From NCBI GenBank assembly GCA_944474755.1, contig OX104114.1, positions 49,154,147-49,218,146 on the forward strand: a DNA stretch of 64,000 bases, given 5' to 3'. Each line of letters starts with the position of its first letter. Within the stretch, counting starts at the first letter, position 1. The position numbers were made by a program, and so were the translations under genes. The notes under the pieces were generated by a model. The model made no database searches. It was not told the DNA's origin and saw nothing but the letters and a program-made list of their open reading frames with translations. Source of the DNA: Limnoperna fortunei. Its lineage: Eukaryota; Mollusca; Bivalvia; Mytilida; Modiolidae. Positions 32,490 through 44,685 of this stretch are shown here, one piece after another.

Positions 32490-33146
32490 GTGAGTATAAT
32501 AAAACATTATTGCAAGGATTCTGCTCTTATATAGTTACTTTGGATATTTTCAATAGAAAAAAAATAATAAAAAAAAAAAATAAAAAAACATTGAATATAG
32601 ACTATTTTTAATGTAACAGCTGGACTTTTACAGTTACAATCACTAAAACCTGTCTTCTTGTTGTGCCTAGGCAATACTGTTGTTAGCGGTTAAATTCCCC
32701 TAAAGATTCTTTTGGTCATTTAATCCAATAATTTTCTAGTTTATCATCTAAAATAAAATGTACCGGTATGTTTTTAATAACATGTAAGGGGCCTTGGGGT
32801 TAAAGTAATTTGTCTGTTATTAATCGCGTGGTCTGTCAACAATGAGATTGTAATTTTGAAGGGTGTACTCAACTCCAATCTTAATTGATAGAGATTGCTG
32901 AGTTTTCTCCTGGTACTTTGGATTCCTTCCCCCCAAAAACACTGGACACCATGATATAAGTGCTGAAAGTGGCTTTAAACAACATTCAAACAATAATATG
33001 TCAATCTTTTACTACAAGATTTGTCTTCTAGTATTGGGACCTATTGCCAGTAGTGAAAATTTATTTGGCTAAAATCAGTGCATAGAAAATTATTTCTTAT
33101 TATTCTGTTAATTTATATTGTTAAAAATTTTGAAATTATCGTGTTA
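32490..33146 (+). other. GEF intron with SINE (32788-32990) and poly-A tract
   Basis: 32788-32990 is a diverged plus-strand SINE (GGGGCCTTGG head, GTGTACTCAACTCC, tail ATGATATAAGTGCTGAAAGTGG). A-rich tract at 32560-32590. Confidence 0.65.
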
Positions 33147-35656
33147 GTTTTTAGTATGAGCTATTCTCATCACTTGGTGTCCGTCTTCTTGAAAACTTTT
33201 TATATTTTAATCTTCTTCTCCAAACCCACTTGGCCAATTGGAACCAATCTTGGCAGATTAGTTTGAAATATTTCAGAAATGTAATGAGATGGTCCTTTAG
33301 AAATTTTGAGTTTTTTGCGCCAATTAAACATCCAAGATTGCACCACACAACTTATCATAGGAACCTTTGGGAAAAATATACAAATAACTTCTTCTATGAA
33401 ACTGTTCCACACAGCAACGCCAAATTATGCAGAAATGAAGCTTAGATAGTTATCTTATTATTATTTTCAAGCGGGGGGTATATAGTGTTCATGGTGTCTG
33501 TATGTCCTTCCATCCGTCCGTTTTCCGTCCGTCCGTCTGTCCGTCCGTTACACTTTCTCTTATTTGCAACTCCTCCTACACCACTGAATGGAATTTGATG
33601 AAACTTACACAGAATCTTTGTCACATAGTGCCATTGTGCAGGAGATATTTAACATTTTGATCGGAATGATATTCGGGGTTTCCCATAGAAAAACATGGAC
33701 TTTGTCATTGACCCAAGGGGGTCCCTATCTCTTATGTGCAACTCCTCCTACACCACTGAATGGAATTTAATGAAACTTACACAGAATCCTTGTCACATAG
33801 TGCCATTGTGCAGGAGATATTAAACATTTTGATCGATATGATATTTGGGGTTTCCCATAGAAAAACATGGACATTGTCATTGACCTAAGGGGGTCCTCAT
33901 CTCTTATGTGCAACTCCTCCTACACCACTGAATGGAATTTGTTGAAACTTACGCAGAATCCTTGTCACATAATGCCATTGTGCAGGAGATATTTATTATT
34001 TTGATCGGAATGATATTTGGGGTTTCCATAGAAAAACATGGACTGTCATTGACATAAGGGGAAATCCATTTCTTTTGTGCGACTCCTCCAACACCACTAA
34101 ATGGAATTTGATGAAACTTACACAGAATGTTGTCACATATTGCCATTGTGCACTAGATATTAAACATTTCGATTGGAATGATATTTGGGGTTTCCCATAG
34201 AAAAACATGGACTTTGTCATCGACATAAGGGATACCCATCTCTTATGTGCAACTCATTCCTACACCACTGAATGGAATTTGTTAAAACTTACACAGCATC
34301 CATGTCACATGGTGCCATTGTGCAGGAGATATTTAACATTTTGATCGGAATGATATTTGGGGTTTCCCATAGAAAAACATGGACTGTCATTGACATAAGG
34401 TGATGCCCATCTCTTATGTGCAACTCCTCCTACACCACTGAATGGAATTTGATGAAACTTACACAGAATCCATGTCACATAGTGCCATTGTGCAGGAGAT
34501 ATTTAACATTTTGATCGTAATGATATTTGGGGTTTCCCATAGAAAAGCATGGACTTTGTCATGGACATAAGGGGATACCCATCTTTTATTTGCTACTCCT
34601 CCTACACCACTGAATGGAATTTGTTGAAACTTACACAGAATCTTGGTCACATATTGCCATTGTGCACTGGATATTAAATATTTTGATCAGAATATTTTTG
34701 GAGGTTTCCCTTAGAAAAACATGGACTTTGTCATTGACATAAGGGATGCCATTCTTTGGGGGATTGGGGAGGGTTACATGTTTTATCTGCAACTTCGCCT
34801 TCACGTTTAACTAGATAAAGTTTCAATTTCCTAATTAAGAACACCTGAATTTTCAAAGTAATTGTGAAGCGGGGGGTATCAATGGTGAGCATTGCTCACA
34901 GGTTTTTTTACTCTAGTTTTGAGTTGTTTGAGAAAATTGGAAATACAACATGGGTTCTCATTGGCTTAATTGCTGAATTTCAAAAAATCTTCTTCTCACT
35001 ATCCACTATTGCAGAAACGGACCTTAGATGGTCCGCTATATAAAAGTTTCAATTTAATTTTGTGCCAATACAATATCTGAGATGGCCACCACCATGGAAC
35101 ACAGTTTTTGGGGGGATCCAAAATACAAGAACCCCTTCTGTGAAACTATTCCACACATTTATACCAAACTATGCAGAAATGAAGCTAGGAAAGTTATCTT
35201 TATTTATTAAGTTTTTGAGCAGATTGGAAATAGTTTTTGAGCAGATTGGAAATACAACATGTCTGCAGGGGCCATTAATGCATTTTGATTGGCTGAAATT
35301 TCAAGATTCGTTTCCAGACAAAGCACTTGGTAGATTGATTTATAATATGCCAGAAATGTACCTTAGATAATCCTCTTCAAAGTTTTCGGGGCCAATTCAA
35401 AATCTAACTTGGTTCCACTATGGAACATATCTTAACATGGGACTGAATGGGAAAAACATACAAGCGGCTTCTTCTCAGAACTGTCCTACCAATTGCTACT
35501 GATTGGAGATCTCACATGCTAAAGAGTTTATGCGAAGATACTGTTTCTTTGTGTGTTGCATGCATAAACTCTTTACATTTATTATTCAAATTTGCAAGAA
35601 AAGTCATGTCTCCTAAAAAAGTCAGGTGAGTGATACAGGCTCTTAAGAACCTATAG
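33147..35656 (+). mobile_element. Helitron-like 'GAGCTATTCTCATCACTTGG' repeat, copy 2
   Basis: It starts in TTTTTAGTATGAGCTATTCTC after a T-run and ends CAGGTGAGTGATACAGG, hairpin GGCTCTTAAGAACC, then TATAG before TT. Internal units (CTTGGCCAATTGGAACC, CAAGATTGCACCAC, GAAACTGTTCCACAC) belong to the 50221-52411 family. A second element is nested at 33466-34916. No protein. Confidence 0.75.
33466..34916 (+). mobile_element. GGGGGGTATATAG element with seven ~171-bp monomers, nested
   Basis: It begins CAAGCGGGGGGTATATAGTG, then a TCCG microsatellite (33510-33550). Monomers marked by CCTACACCACTGAATGG lie at 33577, 33749, 33921, 34090, 34261, 34431 and 34603 (169-172 bp apart). It ends GAAGCGGGGGGTATC, hairpin GTGAGCATTGCTCAC, then CTCTAG and TTTT. 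Removing it rejoins CTTATTATT and TTTTGAGTTGTTTGAG as in intact neighbours. Each monomer contains GGGGTTTCCCATAGAAAAAC. Confidence 0.8.
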
Positions 35657-35999
35657 TTTGTCTTTACTTTTTATTAAATGTGGACAAAATTTCAAAGATT
35701 TAACTCTGTATGGCCAGGCAATACATAAACATGTTTTATAGGTTTAATGTAACAAAATTAAAGAGGAGAAATGAGTTGATGAAACATCTATATTTATTTT
35801 TATAAATTTGTGTCTGTAGGATAATTTATACATGTTTGTTTTAAGTATGCAAAACTTTAAATGGTTCATGGTTCCATAATACCCATGAATAACCCCTTAA
35901 ATACCAAATTTAGCCAGAAAAAAACAATAACCTACACAAATTAACCTTAAGGGTTAAAAATATTTTAATCATTACCTCCATGTGTAATATCGTATATTT

Positions 36000-36800
36000 C
36001 ACATTTACCAGAACCTGGAACTGGGACATGCCAGTAACTGAACTTCTGTTCCTAGGCTATTCTAAGGCTGTGCCAGTAACTGAACCTCTGGTCATTGGGA
36101 AGTGCTGTAATCCTAACCTCAGTTCACTGGAATGTGATGGAAACTTGAACACCAGTCACTAAGATGTGTCAGTAACTGAACCTCTCTGGTTACTTTGATG
36201 TACTAGTTACTGAAGATCTGGTCACTGTGATGTACCAGTAGCTTCACCTGTTCATATAACAATGAACTACTTACAGATGAATGTCTGGTTACTGCTACTC
36301 TGCCTGTGGTCACTGTAATCTTCCAGTAATTAGCTTCACCTGTTCATATAACAATGAACCGCTTACAGATGAATGTCTGGTTACTGCTACTCTGCCTGTG
36401 GTCACTGTAATCTTCCAGTAACATAACCTCTGGTTATTGATTTACCAGTAACAGAACCTCTTGTCACTGTGATGCACTGGTAACAGAACGTCTGGTCACT
36501 GTGATGAACTGGTAACATAACCTCTGGTCACTGTGATGAACTGGTAACAGAACCTAGTGTCACTGTGATGAACTGGTAACAGAACCTCAGGTCACTGTGA
36601 TGAACTGGTAACAGAACCTCTGGTCACTGTGATGAACTGGTAACAGAACCTCTGGTCACTGCGATGAACTGGTAACAGAACCTCTGGTCACTGTGATGAA
36701 CTGGTAACAGAGCTTAGTGTCACTGTGTTGAACTGGTAACAGAACCTCTTGTCACTGTGATTTACCAGAAACTTAACCTCTTCTTACTATAATAAACAAG
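36000..36800 (+). repeat. 32-bp minisatellite just upstream of a GEF exon
   Basis: About 20 copies of a unit reading CTGGTAACAGAACCTCTGGT, CACTGTGATGAA. The middle (36470-36760) is nearly homogeneous and the flanks are diverged. It ends about 70 bp before the exon at 36869. Confidence 0.9.
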
Positions 36801-36868
36801 TAACTGAAGTTCTGGTCAGCAGTACATGCCAGTAATGGAATCTATTACATTTTTGTTTGCTTTTGCAG

Positions 36869-36953
36869 GGAAAGTGTTGAAATGTTCCAAAAGCTTGCAG
36901 ATATATTCTCTAATGAAAATAATCAAATAGCTTCTAGAGAGTTATTGATGAAG
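36869..36953 (+). CDS. RalGDS/RGL-like GEF, exon C
   Basis: An 85-bp exon after TTTTGCAG and before GTAAAT. Its first base completes a Lys codon from exon B, then 28 codons encode ESVEMFQKLADIFSNENNQ, IASRELLMK. The FQKL..IFS.ENN...SRELL.K run is a RalGDS-family signature within the RasGEF domain. A correct phase (2 to 0) joins it to both neighbours. Confidence 0.9.
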
Positions 36954-37284
36954 GTAAATTTTAATATCCACCTTTTAACAGTTTCACAATGTAAAAACCT
37001 TCAAGCTGTTAAGTTTGGGAAAAAATGAAGTTTATGTGTATTTTTGTATAAATAAGTTAAAACATATAAGTGTATATTGACAACAATTTTCTGTAACAAA
37101 TGCTTGTGAATTATAATATCACACAAAATTTATAATATTTTATTCACACTACTTGTGTGTACATAGACTGAAATGTAATAAATAGCTTGTGCAAAAAGAA
37201 TAGATGATTTTGAATGATTTTGTAAAATGAATAAGTTATTAAAAATACAATAGAAAAAAATTACCTTCAGAATTAATTTTACAG

Positions 37285-37374
37285 GAAGCTACTGCCAAAT
37301 TTCCAGAGATTGATGTCAGTAGTAAAACAACCAGACGTAGAAATATACTGAAACGACAATCATGGATTGATAAT
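37285..37374 (+). CDS. RalGDS/RGL-like GEF, exon D
   Basis: A 90-bp, 30-codon exon after TTTTACAG and before GTAAGA, phase 0-0. It encodes EATAKFPEIDVSSKTTRR, RNILKRQSWIDN. It continues SRELLMK/EATAKF exactly as RalGDS relatives read SRELL.KEGTSKF, then the basic linker before the PYLGTFLTDL segment. That next segment is not found in the remaining window, so the following intron is either longer than 26 kb or the exon was missed. Confidence 0.87.
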
Positions 37375-38914
37375 GTAAGATGTATTGTGTGAGAAATTCT
37401 AGGGACATTGAGGTGGCATAGCATCTAGACAAAAGTCACCATTCTTTGGGGGACCAAAAATTTGAATAACTGTATTACTGATTCATTACAAATGACGTGA
37501 AACAAATTACATTAGGGTACCTTTTGAAAGCTTGGCTTCAAGTTTCTTCATTGACTGGCAAGGACAAGTCATAAACATAGTAAAAATGTCAATCAGATAA
37601 GAAATTCCATTGTCGTAGTGCTTAAACACCAATAATAAAAATTTAATATTATTTTTAATTAGTCAAAAATTATACATAGGAGGAATACTTCATATATATA
37701 GAGGAAAACTTTCCCAGCATGTGTCCTAAAGTAAGTGTCAGATGTTAAATTTTCGAAGCACGGAAGTAAAGTCACAAGAAAGGGTCACAAATTTGACACA
37801 ATTCTTTGTGAAAAGGTCACAATTTAATGACTCATATTTAATTGGGGTAGATTAATGTTCGTAAAAAAAGTCACATGTATAATGTATTACCCATAATTAA
37901 GGGAACCCCAAATTAATGATGAGGTTATAAGGTACACAGGCCAAATTTTTCAAAAATTGTTGAGGGAGGAATTGTGAGTGAAAATCCAGGTTATAATATG
38001 GTGAATGTCCGGCAGGCGGGTGGGCGGGGAAAAAATTTTCGTAACAGTTTTTTCAGCAACTACTAATCACATTCTCTTGAAATTTTGTATGCAGCATCAG
38101 CATAGCCTCCATAACGTGGGATTCGATTTTGGGTCTGTCGCTCACCTACTTCCTGTTGAACCAAATCTGGCCATTTCTGTCTTTGAAGGAGTTTATTGGT
38201 CTATAATCAGATGAGGGAGGCTTTTTTAAATCTTGAACTTGCATAAGATATAAATGGTTAAGCTTTCAATCAAAACAACAAGCAGTGTTAAAATTAAACA
38301 GTTATTCCTCCCCTGATAAAAACTGGATGCCATGATATAGCTGAAAAATTGCTGAAAGTAGCATTGAACAGCATTTAAACATAAAAAAAAAACAAAAAAA
38401 CCCCCAGGAAATTTGAATGACACAGTGATACAAAAAACAATACTGTATATATACACAATAAACTTTGGAAGCTGGGTTGTATGTTTTTTTTTATGCACAC
38501 ACTAAAGTTAATTTACAAGGAATAATAATAGTCATTGAGATTGAAAATGCAATCCGTTTAGCCATCCGTCTAGGGTCATCAATAACTAATTCATTTGTCA
38601 GCAGTTACCAATCAGTTCAATTGTTCCCAATCTGTCAGATTGTTCCCAATTCCTTCATCAATTAACTAACACATATTAGATGATTGGGCTGATCAGTCCA
38701 TTTATAAGGTGCAAGGGGTCATACCCTACATTAAATACTACTAAATGGTAGCTTGAAAGCAGACTTACACATATATAGCACTTATGGCTCAACTTCACCA
38801 ACTGCCAGAACATTTAATGTGTTTGTATGACCTATTCCTACTTCATAATTTACAATATATGCCTAATGTTATTGACTTTAGGTATGTTGAGTCCTATACT
38901 GAACTTCTATTATA
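37375..38914 (+). other. GEF intron, repeats only
   Basis: 37980-38200 looks like a decayed array-type repeat (GGCAGGCGGGTGGGCGGGG, AACTACTAATCACATTC). 38322-38385 is a SINE tail (CATGATATAGCTGAAAAATT). No exon seen. Confidence 0.45.
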
Positions 38915-39067
38915 GGATTAAACACAGTTTTCAATGGATTTATCGGTATATCAACAAGACCAACTCACTCACAAGCAAATAAAAGTCAGAAGGACTTTAT
39001 GATATGTTTGTGAGTGAGTTGGTCTTGTTGATATACCGATAAATCCATTGAAAACGGTGTTTAATCC
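38915..39067. mobile_element. Foldback element, ~62-bp arms, second family member
   Basis: GGATTAAACACAGTTTTC...CACTCACAAGC pairs with GTTTGTGAGTGAGTTGG...TTTAATCC with about two mismatches around a short loop. It shares ends and the CACTCACAA motif with 17123-17272, but much of the arm sequence differs. Confidence 0.78.
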
Positions 39068-41191
39068 TTATAATTCTTTAAAACTGCATTAAAAAGTTCA
39101 TTTATCTAACGTGTTTCTCAACTTCATATTTCTTTTGTATTTGGTAGCCGGATTGACTGAACGTATGAATATTTTGTTTATTTTACGTACGATTATTCCA
39201 TAAAACATTTTCTGATTTAAAAAAAACACACAACTTACATACCTGTTGTCCTTATTCTTAACCAGAATCCACTGGTACTGCTTGTCAGCCCCACTTGTCA
39301 CTTAAGACAATCTGTGGATGTCTTATTACCAGTTTATGGTCTACTCGTTATTCAGAAATAGCCGATTGCCTTTAAACCTTTTAAAATAATTCCCTTTTGG
39401 CTATAAAGTTTTCTTCAAATGATTTTTTTTGTTTTTGCTATAGCCAAGATTTTACAATCTCCTTACAACAACACCTGGCCAGGGTGTACAGGAGAAAACT
39501 GAATTGATATTTTATACATTGTTCTCTAATTTTTGGGATATATTCAAACCACTTGACCTGTGTGGAAAAAATAGTTCTGGTCACTAGTAAAAATGTTGTT
39601 CTGAGTAGTGATTGGTTTAAAATAATAAGTAAATAATAATAATAAACAAAACACCTTCTATTTAGCATGTATTCAAGTCATGAACATAAAAATGGGGTTG
39701 GAATTTGTACTTCTTTTCGCAAATTTACTACTTTGTAAAATTAGAGAAACAGAATCTTACATTAGTACTTTTGGATTATCGGATTTCTCCATCTTGATTG
39801 GAGAACTCCAATAATCTACTCGTACCAATGTAAGATCCCATATTTCTATGATTGTCTATATTATAGTTTTTTCTGACACAGTCGGTATTATATTCACTTT
39901 TTACCCTTTGACCTCATGACACTTCACCTCTCGAAAAAGCAAGTCATGTGATCGTAATTCTGTTCCTTGATAAGTCAAAAACCAATTGGACGGGGGTTCG
40001 GAACAGGGCGGTTAATTGGACAGGGGTTCGGAACAGGTTTGTAAATTGGCAATTCACCTTTCAAATTGTGTACAATTTTACCGTCTGTTTGTTTATAAAA
40101 TTATTTCATAGTGGAATTTAAGTATTAAGAACGATAGAGATGAGCTGCAATTTGTAAAAATTTATCAAACAACTTCTACAAAAATGTTAAATATTTTTTA
40201 TTTGAAGTACAGCGCAAATTAAAACGCATATTAACACACTGGATTTTGGCGGGCTTTTATGAAGTGTAAAAAAGACGAAGAGAAGAAATTTTAATTAATT
40301 TCTTTAATAAATACAAATTAACAATCATTTTATATAGATGTTGATATTAAATCAAATGCATTAGAGTCACACAATTATCCATCATGAAAAATTGTTTAAA
40401 ATTCCTTTCAAACATGCACATGTCCCTGCATACACAAAAATCTATGAAAATTTTAGCACACACAAATTAATTCATTTACATGCTTTTCAAAAACTTGCTA
40501 TAAAAGGTGGTCAAGTTTAGTGTTTACTTGCTAAAAAGAAAAGAGAATAAAGAACTGCTAGAAAAAATCTAATTGACTGATTTCTGTCTTTTCACAAATA
40601 CTACTTTCCTACCATTATATAAAGTTAAAGTTATCTAATGTAGAATTTTAATTTTGTTTCAAGCCAATAATATTTGGTATTTTTTCATCAAATTTACATT
40701 TATATATCAGTTGCTTTACCACAATCTTGAGAAAATGACAAGCATAGATTAATTTGTATAACCAAGTTATATATGCTTCTTGTCACTGTTGGAAAAGTTC
40801 ACTTAAGCAGAGTTACAAAACTTACCAGAAAAGTCTGTGTGTGTAAAACTGTCAAAAATAAATGTTCTAATATTTCATCATATGATTTGTGAAAGCTGCA
40901 TAATTTTGTATCTACAATTTTAACATTTTATGCAAAAAATTATACGCATTAGTTTAAATTAAAATTTTTGGAGTTAAGAATTGTTTGGAACATTGTTGCA
41001 ACAGTTTAAATAAATCTGTTGAAATCTAAATATTCAATATTCAGATATTTATGTCATGCCTCTATTTTACTATTTGGCAAAATGAACTATTGCATTATCC
41101 TATAATTGTATCAAAACTTTTTGTAGTCTTAATGTGCATAAACTTATTTTAAATTTGCAAGGTCTTGTGTATTCACATATATCATGCTATC
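39068..41191 (+). other. AT-rich sequence; small foldback at about 39750-39832
   Basis: ATCTTACATTAGTAC pairs with GTACCAATGTAAGAT in a ~80-bp foldback. GGGGTTCGGAACAGG is directly repeated near 39990-40035. Nothing else is recognisable and no exon is supported. Confidence 0.4.
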
Positions 41192-41488
41192 TTTTTAGCT
41201 CTCCTGACCCAAAGGGTCAACGCAGCTATTTTTATCACTTGTTGTATGTTGTCGTTGTCGGCAGCAGCATTGTCGTTGTCCTCGGCTGTGAACTTTTCAG
41301 ATTTCAATCTTCTTCTCCATATCCACTAGGCCAATTGGAACCAAACCTGGTAGGAATGTTTATTGGGTGTTCTTAATAAAGTTGAGTTTTTGGTCCTGAT
41401 AAAATTTTAAACATAGGCTTGCAGGGCCATTTATGTGTGCTGAATTTTAAAAATCTTCTTTTCATAAACTGATTGACAGATTGATTTA

Positions 41489-41869
41489 TAGTCAAAATAC
41501 TTTGACCTGTCAGGTATTTTCTACCTATTGCTCAATCAATTTCAAAAGTAGATAACAGATGTTTAGAAAACGGCTTCAATCTGTTTTCTTTAAAGCTCAT
41601 AATCAGAAAGAGCTGGACATTAATATTGCAGCTATTCATGCATGACTCGGGTAACTTTACTGGAGAGATTGCAACAGAGTATAATAAAAGTTAGAAGTTT
41701 AAGTTACCTTAGTCACACATGAGTAGCTGCAATTTAAATGTCGAAGCTATCACTGATAATGAGCTTTAAAGAAAACATATTGAAGCAGTTTTCTAAACAG
41801 CTGTTATCTGTATTAAGAATTGGTTGACCAATAGGTAGAAATACCTGACAGGTCATTGTATTTTGACTA
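41489..41869. mobile_element. 381-bp foldback MITE with ~185-bp arms, TA target
   Basis: TAGTCAAAATAC...GACCTGTCAGGTATTT at the left pairs with its inverse at the right over nearly the full length, leaving a loop of about 10-15 bp. TA flanks each side (41487-41488, 41870-41871). Removal rejoins GATTGATTTA and ATATTGCAG as in the uninterrupted repeat. Confidence 0.8.
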
Positions 41870-42659
41870 TAATATTGCAGAATTGTACCTTAGATGGTCC
41901 AATCCAAAGTCTATTTTTTGTGCCGATCCAAAATCCAAGATCCAAGAACTAACAAACAACTTCTTGTAGGAAACTGTTCCACACAATGAAGCCAAATTAT
42001 GAAGAAATGAAGGTTGGATAGTAAAGATTATTTTGATTTTTCGAGCCAATTACAAATTCAAAATGGCTTCCAGGGCCAAAATGCGTTCTGATAGCTGAAA
42101 TTTCAAAAATCTTTTTCTTACAAACCGCAAGGCAGATTGATTTGAAATATTGCAGAAATGTTCCTTACATGGTCCTATACAAAGTTTGAGTTTTTGGTGA
42201 CCAACCCAAAGCCAAAATGGCCACCACCATGGAACACAGCTTATCATAGGACACTGTAGGAAAAACCATACAAACAGCTTCTATGAAACTGTTCCATACA
42301 AGTAAACCAAATAATGCAGAAGTGAATCTTGGATAGCAATCTTATTATTCTGAGGTTTTTTGAGACGATCTGAATTTCAACATGGCTGCCAGTGCTGCAA
42401 ATGTTTTCTTATTAGCTGAAATTTCAAAATTTATTTCCTCACAAACCACTTGGCAGAAGGAATAAGTAAGATAAGAGAAAAACAAAAAACGGCTTCTTCT
42501 CAGAAACTGTCCTACAAATTGCTGCTGATTGGAAATTCAACATGGCAACATTCATAGAAACACCATCTTCACATAAACTCATTTAATATCAAAGTTTGCA
42601 AGAAAAGTAATGTCTCTTTTTTTTTGTAAATCAGGTGAGAGATATAGCAGCCATATTCT

Positions 42660-44318
42660 CAACAAATTGTAAAAATAAGATAATCGTAACTTTACGTTTA
42701 CGTCTACGATTGTTCGTATTCTCTAAATAAAGTAATTGCAGTTTTGCAGTAAAATAGCAATCGTAAATCTTACATTTTGCATGTAGCGTTATCACGCATG
42801 CTCAGTTACTTCTTTCACTTTGGAAGTAAACATAATGAAAGAGAAATTATAATTTTTCAATTGTATAACCGCACACAGCAGTAGACCGGTGGAAGACAAT
42901 ATGATACTATATAATAAATAAATAAATAAATAAATAAATAAACTGGTGTGTTGCTTAATTTTGAAAAGTTGTTTAAAAAAAGTAATCTCAATTTACCCCA
43001 AAGTTGAACAAAACCTTTTTAAAGGTTACATTCCTTCAGTGTAGCAATTAACGAGTAGTTTTGTGTTATAATAATGTAATAAATAATTTTAACACAAATT
43101 AAACAATATGATGTAAAATCGCAAATCATATAGAAAATGTTTAATTTCCGTTACATTTATAGTGATCAGTGTCCATCGGTCCATCCGTCCGAACTAATCG
43201 TGGCTGGGCTGTAACTTTTTTATCTTTTGATATTTGGAATGTAGGTAGATAATATCAAGGCGATGTGTCACATACCGTGGTTGATAACCTTTGACCTTGA
43301 ACTTTGACCTTACGGTCACATTATTGCTTTCTGTATGACAAATTCATGTCCGGGCTGTAACTTGTTTATCTTTTGAGATAGGCTTTTGATATTTGGATTG
43401 TTGGTAGATAATATCAAGGCGATGTGTCACATACCCTGGTTGATAACCTTTGACCTTGAACTTTGACCTTACGGTCACATTATTGCTTTCTATATGACAA
43501 ATTCATGTCCGGGCTGTAAGTTTTTTATCTTTTGAGATAGGCTTTTGATATTTGGAATGTTGGTAGATAATATCAAAGTGATGTGTCGCATACCATGGTT
43601 GATAACCTTTGACCTTGAACTTTGACGTTAAGGTCACATTATTGCTTTCTGTATTACAAATTCATGTCTGGGCTGTAACTTTTTTATCTTTTGAGATAGG
43701 CTTTTGATATTTGGAATGTGGGTAGATAATATCAAGGCGATGTGACTCATACCATGGTTGTTGACCTTTGACCTTGAGCTTTGACCTTAAGGTCACATTA
43801 TTGCTTTCTGAATAACAAATTCATGTCCAAGTTGTAACTTTTTATCTTTTGAGGTAGGCTTTTGATACGTGGAATGTGGGTAGATAATATCAAGGCGATG
43901 TGTCACATACCATGGTTGATGACCTTTGACCATGACCTCAATGTGGGCCGGGCCCACAGAGATGGGTACCATCTCACTGATATCTAGTTCAGGAATTCAG
44001 TTGTTTCTTAATATTCTTTTAAAATTATTAATTTTTGTGAGAGTTATTCCCCTTATGTAAGACATTTTGTAAATATTTGCAAATGTTGATATGTCAGATT
44101 TAACAAAACTAATGATGCTAAGTAGTGAATGTCTTGAAAACTGATGTCATTGTACAAAAAAAACCAGGGAAGATTAGACTTACAAACACTCAGGATCAGA
44201 CCTAAGTTTACGAGCAATTTCCCACTTAACTTACGACTAAGAATCTTTGTAAATATAAAAACTGTCGTAAACTTACGTTATGTTTACATTTACGTCTACG
44301 ATTTTTCTAGAATATACT
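42660..44318. mobile_element. ~1.66-kb insertion bounded by direct TTTACGTCTACGATT motifs
   Basis: It interrupts the 3' end of copy 3 (CAGGTGAGAGATA on one side, CCCTTAAGAGCCTCTAG on the other). TACGTCTACGATT with similar leading sequence occurs near 42698 and 44290 in the same orientation. Its interior holds an (AAAT)n run (42917-42943) and the element at 43150-43987. Type unknown. Confidence 0.5.
43150..43987 (+). mobile_element. Helitron-like element with 159-bp monomers
   Basis: TCCATCGGTCCATCCGTCCG start, then units with GGGCTGTAACTTTTTTATC at 43211, 43357, 43516, 43675 and 43834 (159 bp apart after the first). It ends with GGGCCGGGCCC, the near-palindrome GAGATGGGTACCATCTC and ACTGATATCTAG, followed by TT. 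Confidence 0.75.
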
Positions 44319-44341
44319 TGATGGCCCTTAAGAGCCTCTAG

Positions 44342-44685
44342 TTATCTTTGAGGAGACTTTTATAAGCCAAAAGAATATTGGAAATTCTAATATAATGTGC
44401 TTTAAACATTTTGAGACCACAATCATGGTAAAAAATTGATTTACATATGAGCCACATGAGGAGGGTTATTCCAATTACATAACCCAACAGAAATCTATTG
44501 TGTATGACATATTAATCTTATAAATAGCGACAGGCTCTATAATTATCCATTGTTAACCAGTGTAATAACAAACGAAGGGGCCAAAATAAACAGGGCAGCA
44601 CAAACACACGTGCAGCACTTTAAAGTACCAAAACAAGACTAAGAAACCACGAAGTCGTTCTCCTTCACAACCGAGATTAAACAAA
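44342..44685 (+). other. Sequence before the Penelope-like element
   Basis: No repeat end recognised; part of 44560-44685 may be the element's 5' leader (AAAACAAGACTAAG, CGTTCTCCTTCACAACC). Confidence 0.35.

Larger units (their letters stand above)
41192..44341 (+). mobile_element. Helitron-like 'AGCTCTCCTGACCCAAAGGG' repeat, copy 3, carrying two insertions
   Basis: T-run then AGCTCTCCTGACCCAAAGGG at the left; hairpin GGCCCTTAAGAGCC, TCTAG (ending 44341) and TT at the right. Internal units are of the 50221-52411 type (AAAATGGCCACCACCATGG, GAAACTGTTCCAT). A 381-bp foldback (41489-41869) and a ~1.66-kb block (about 42660-44318) interrupt it. Confidence 0.75.

Noticed and set aside
36000..36800. 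CRISPR-like array
   Set aside because: Units are contiguous with no unique spacers, and the context is an animal intron; it is a minisatellite.
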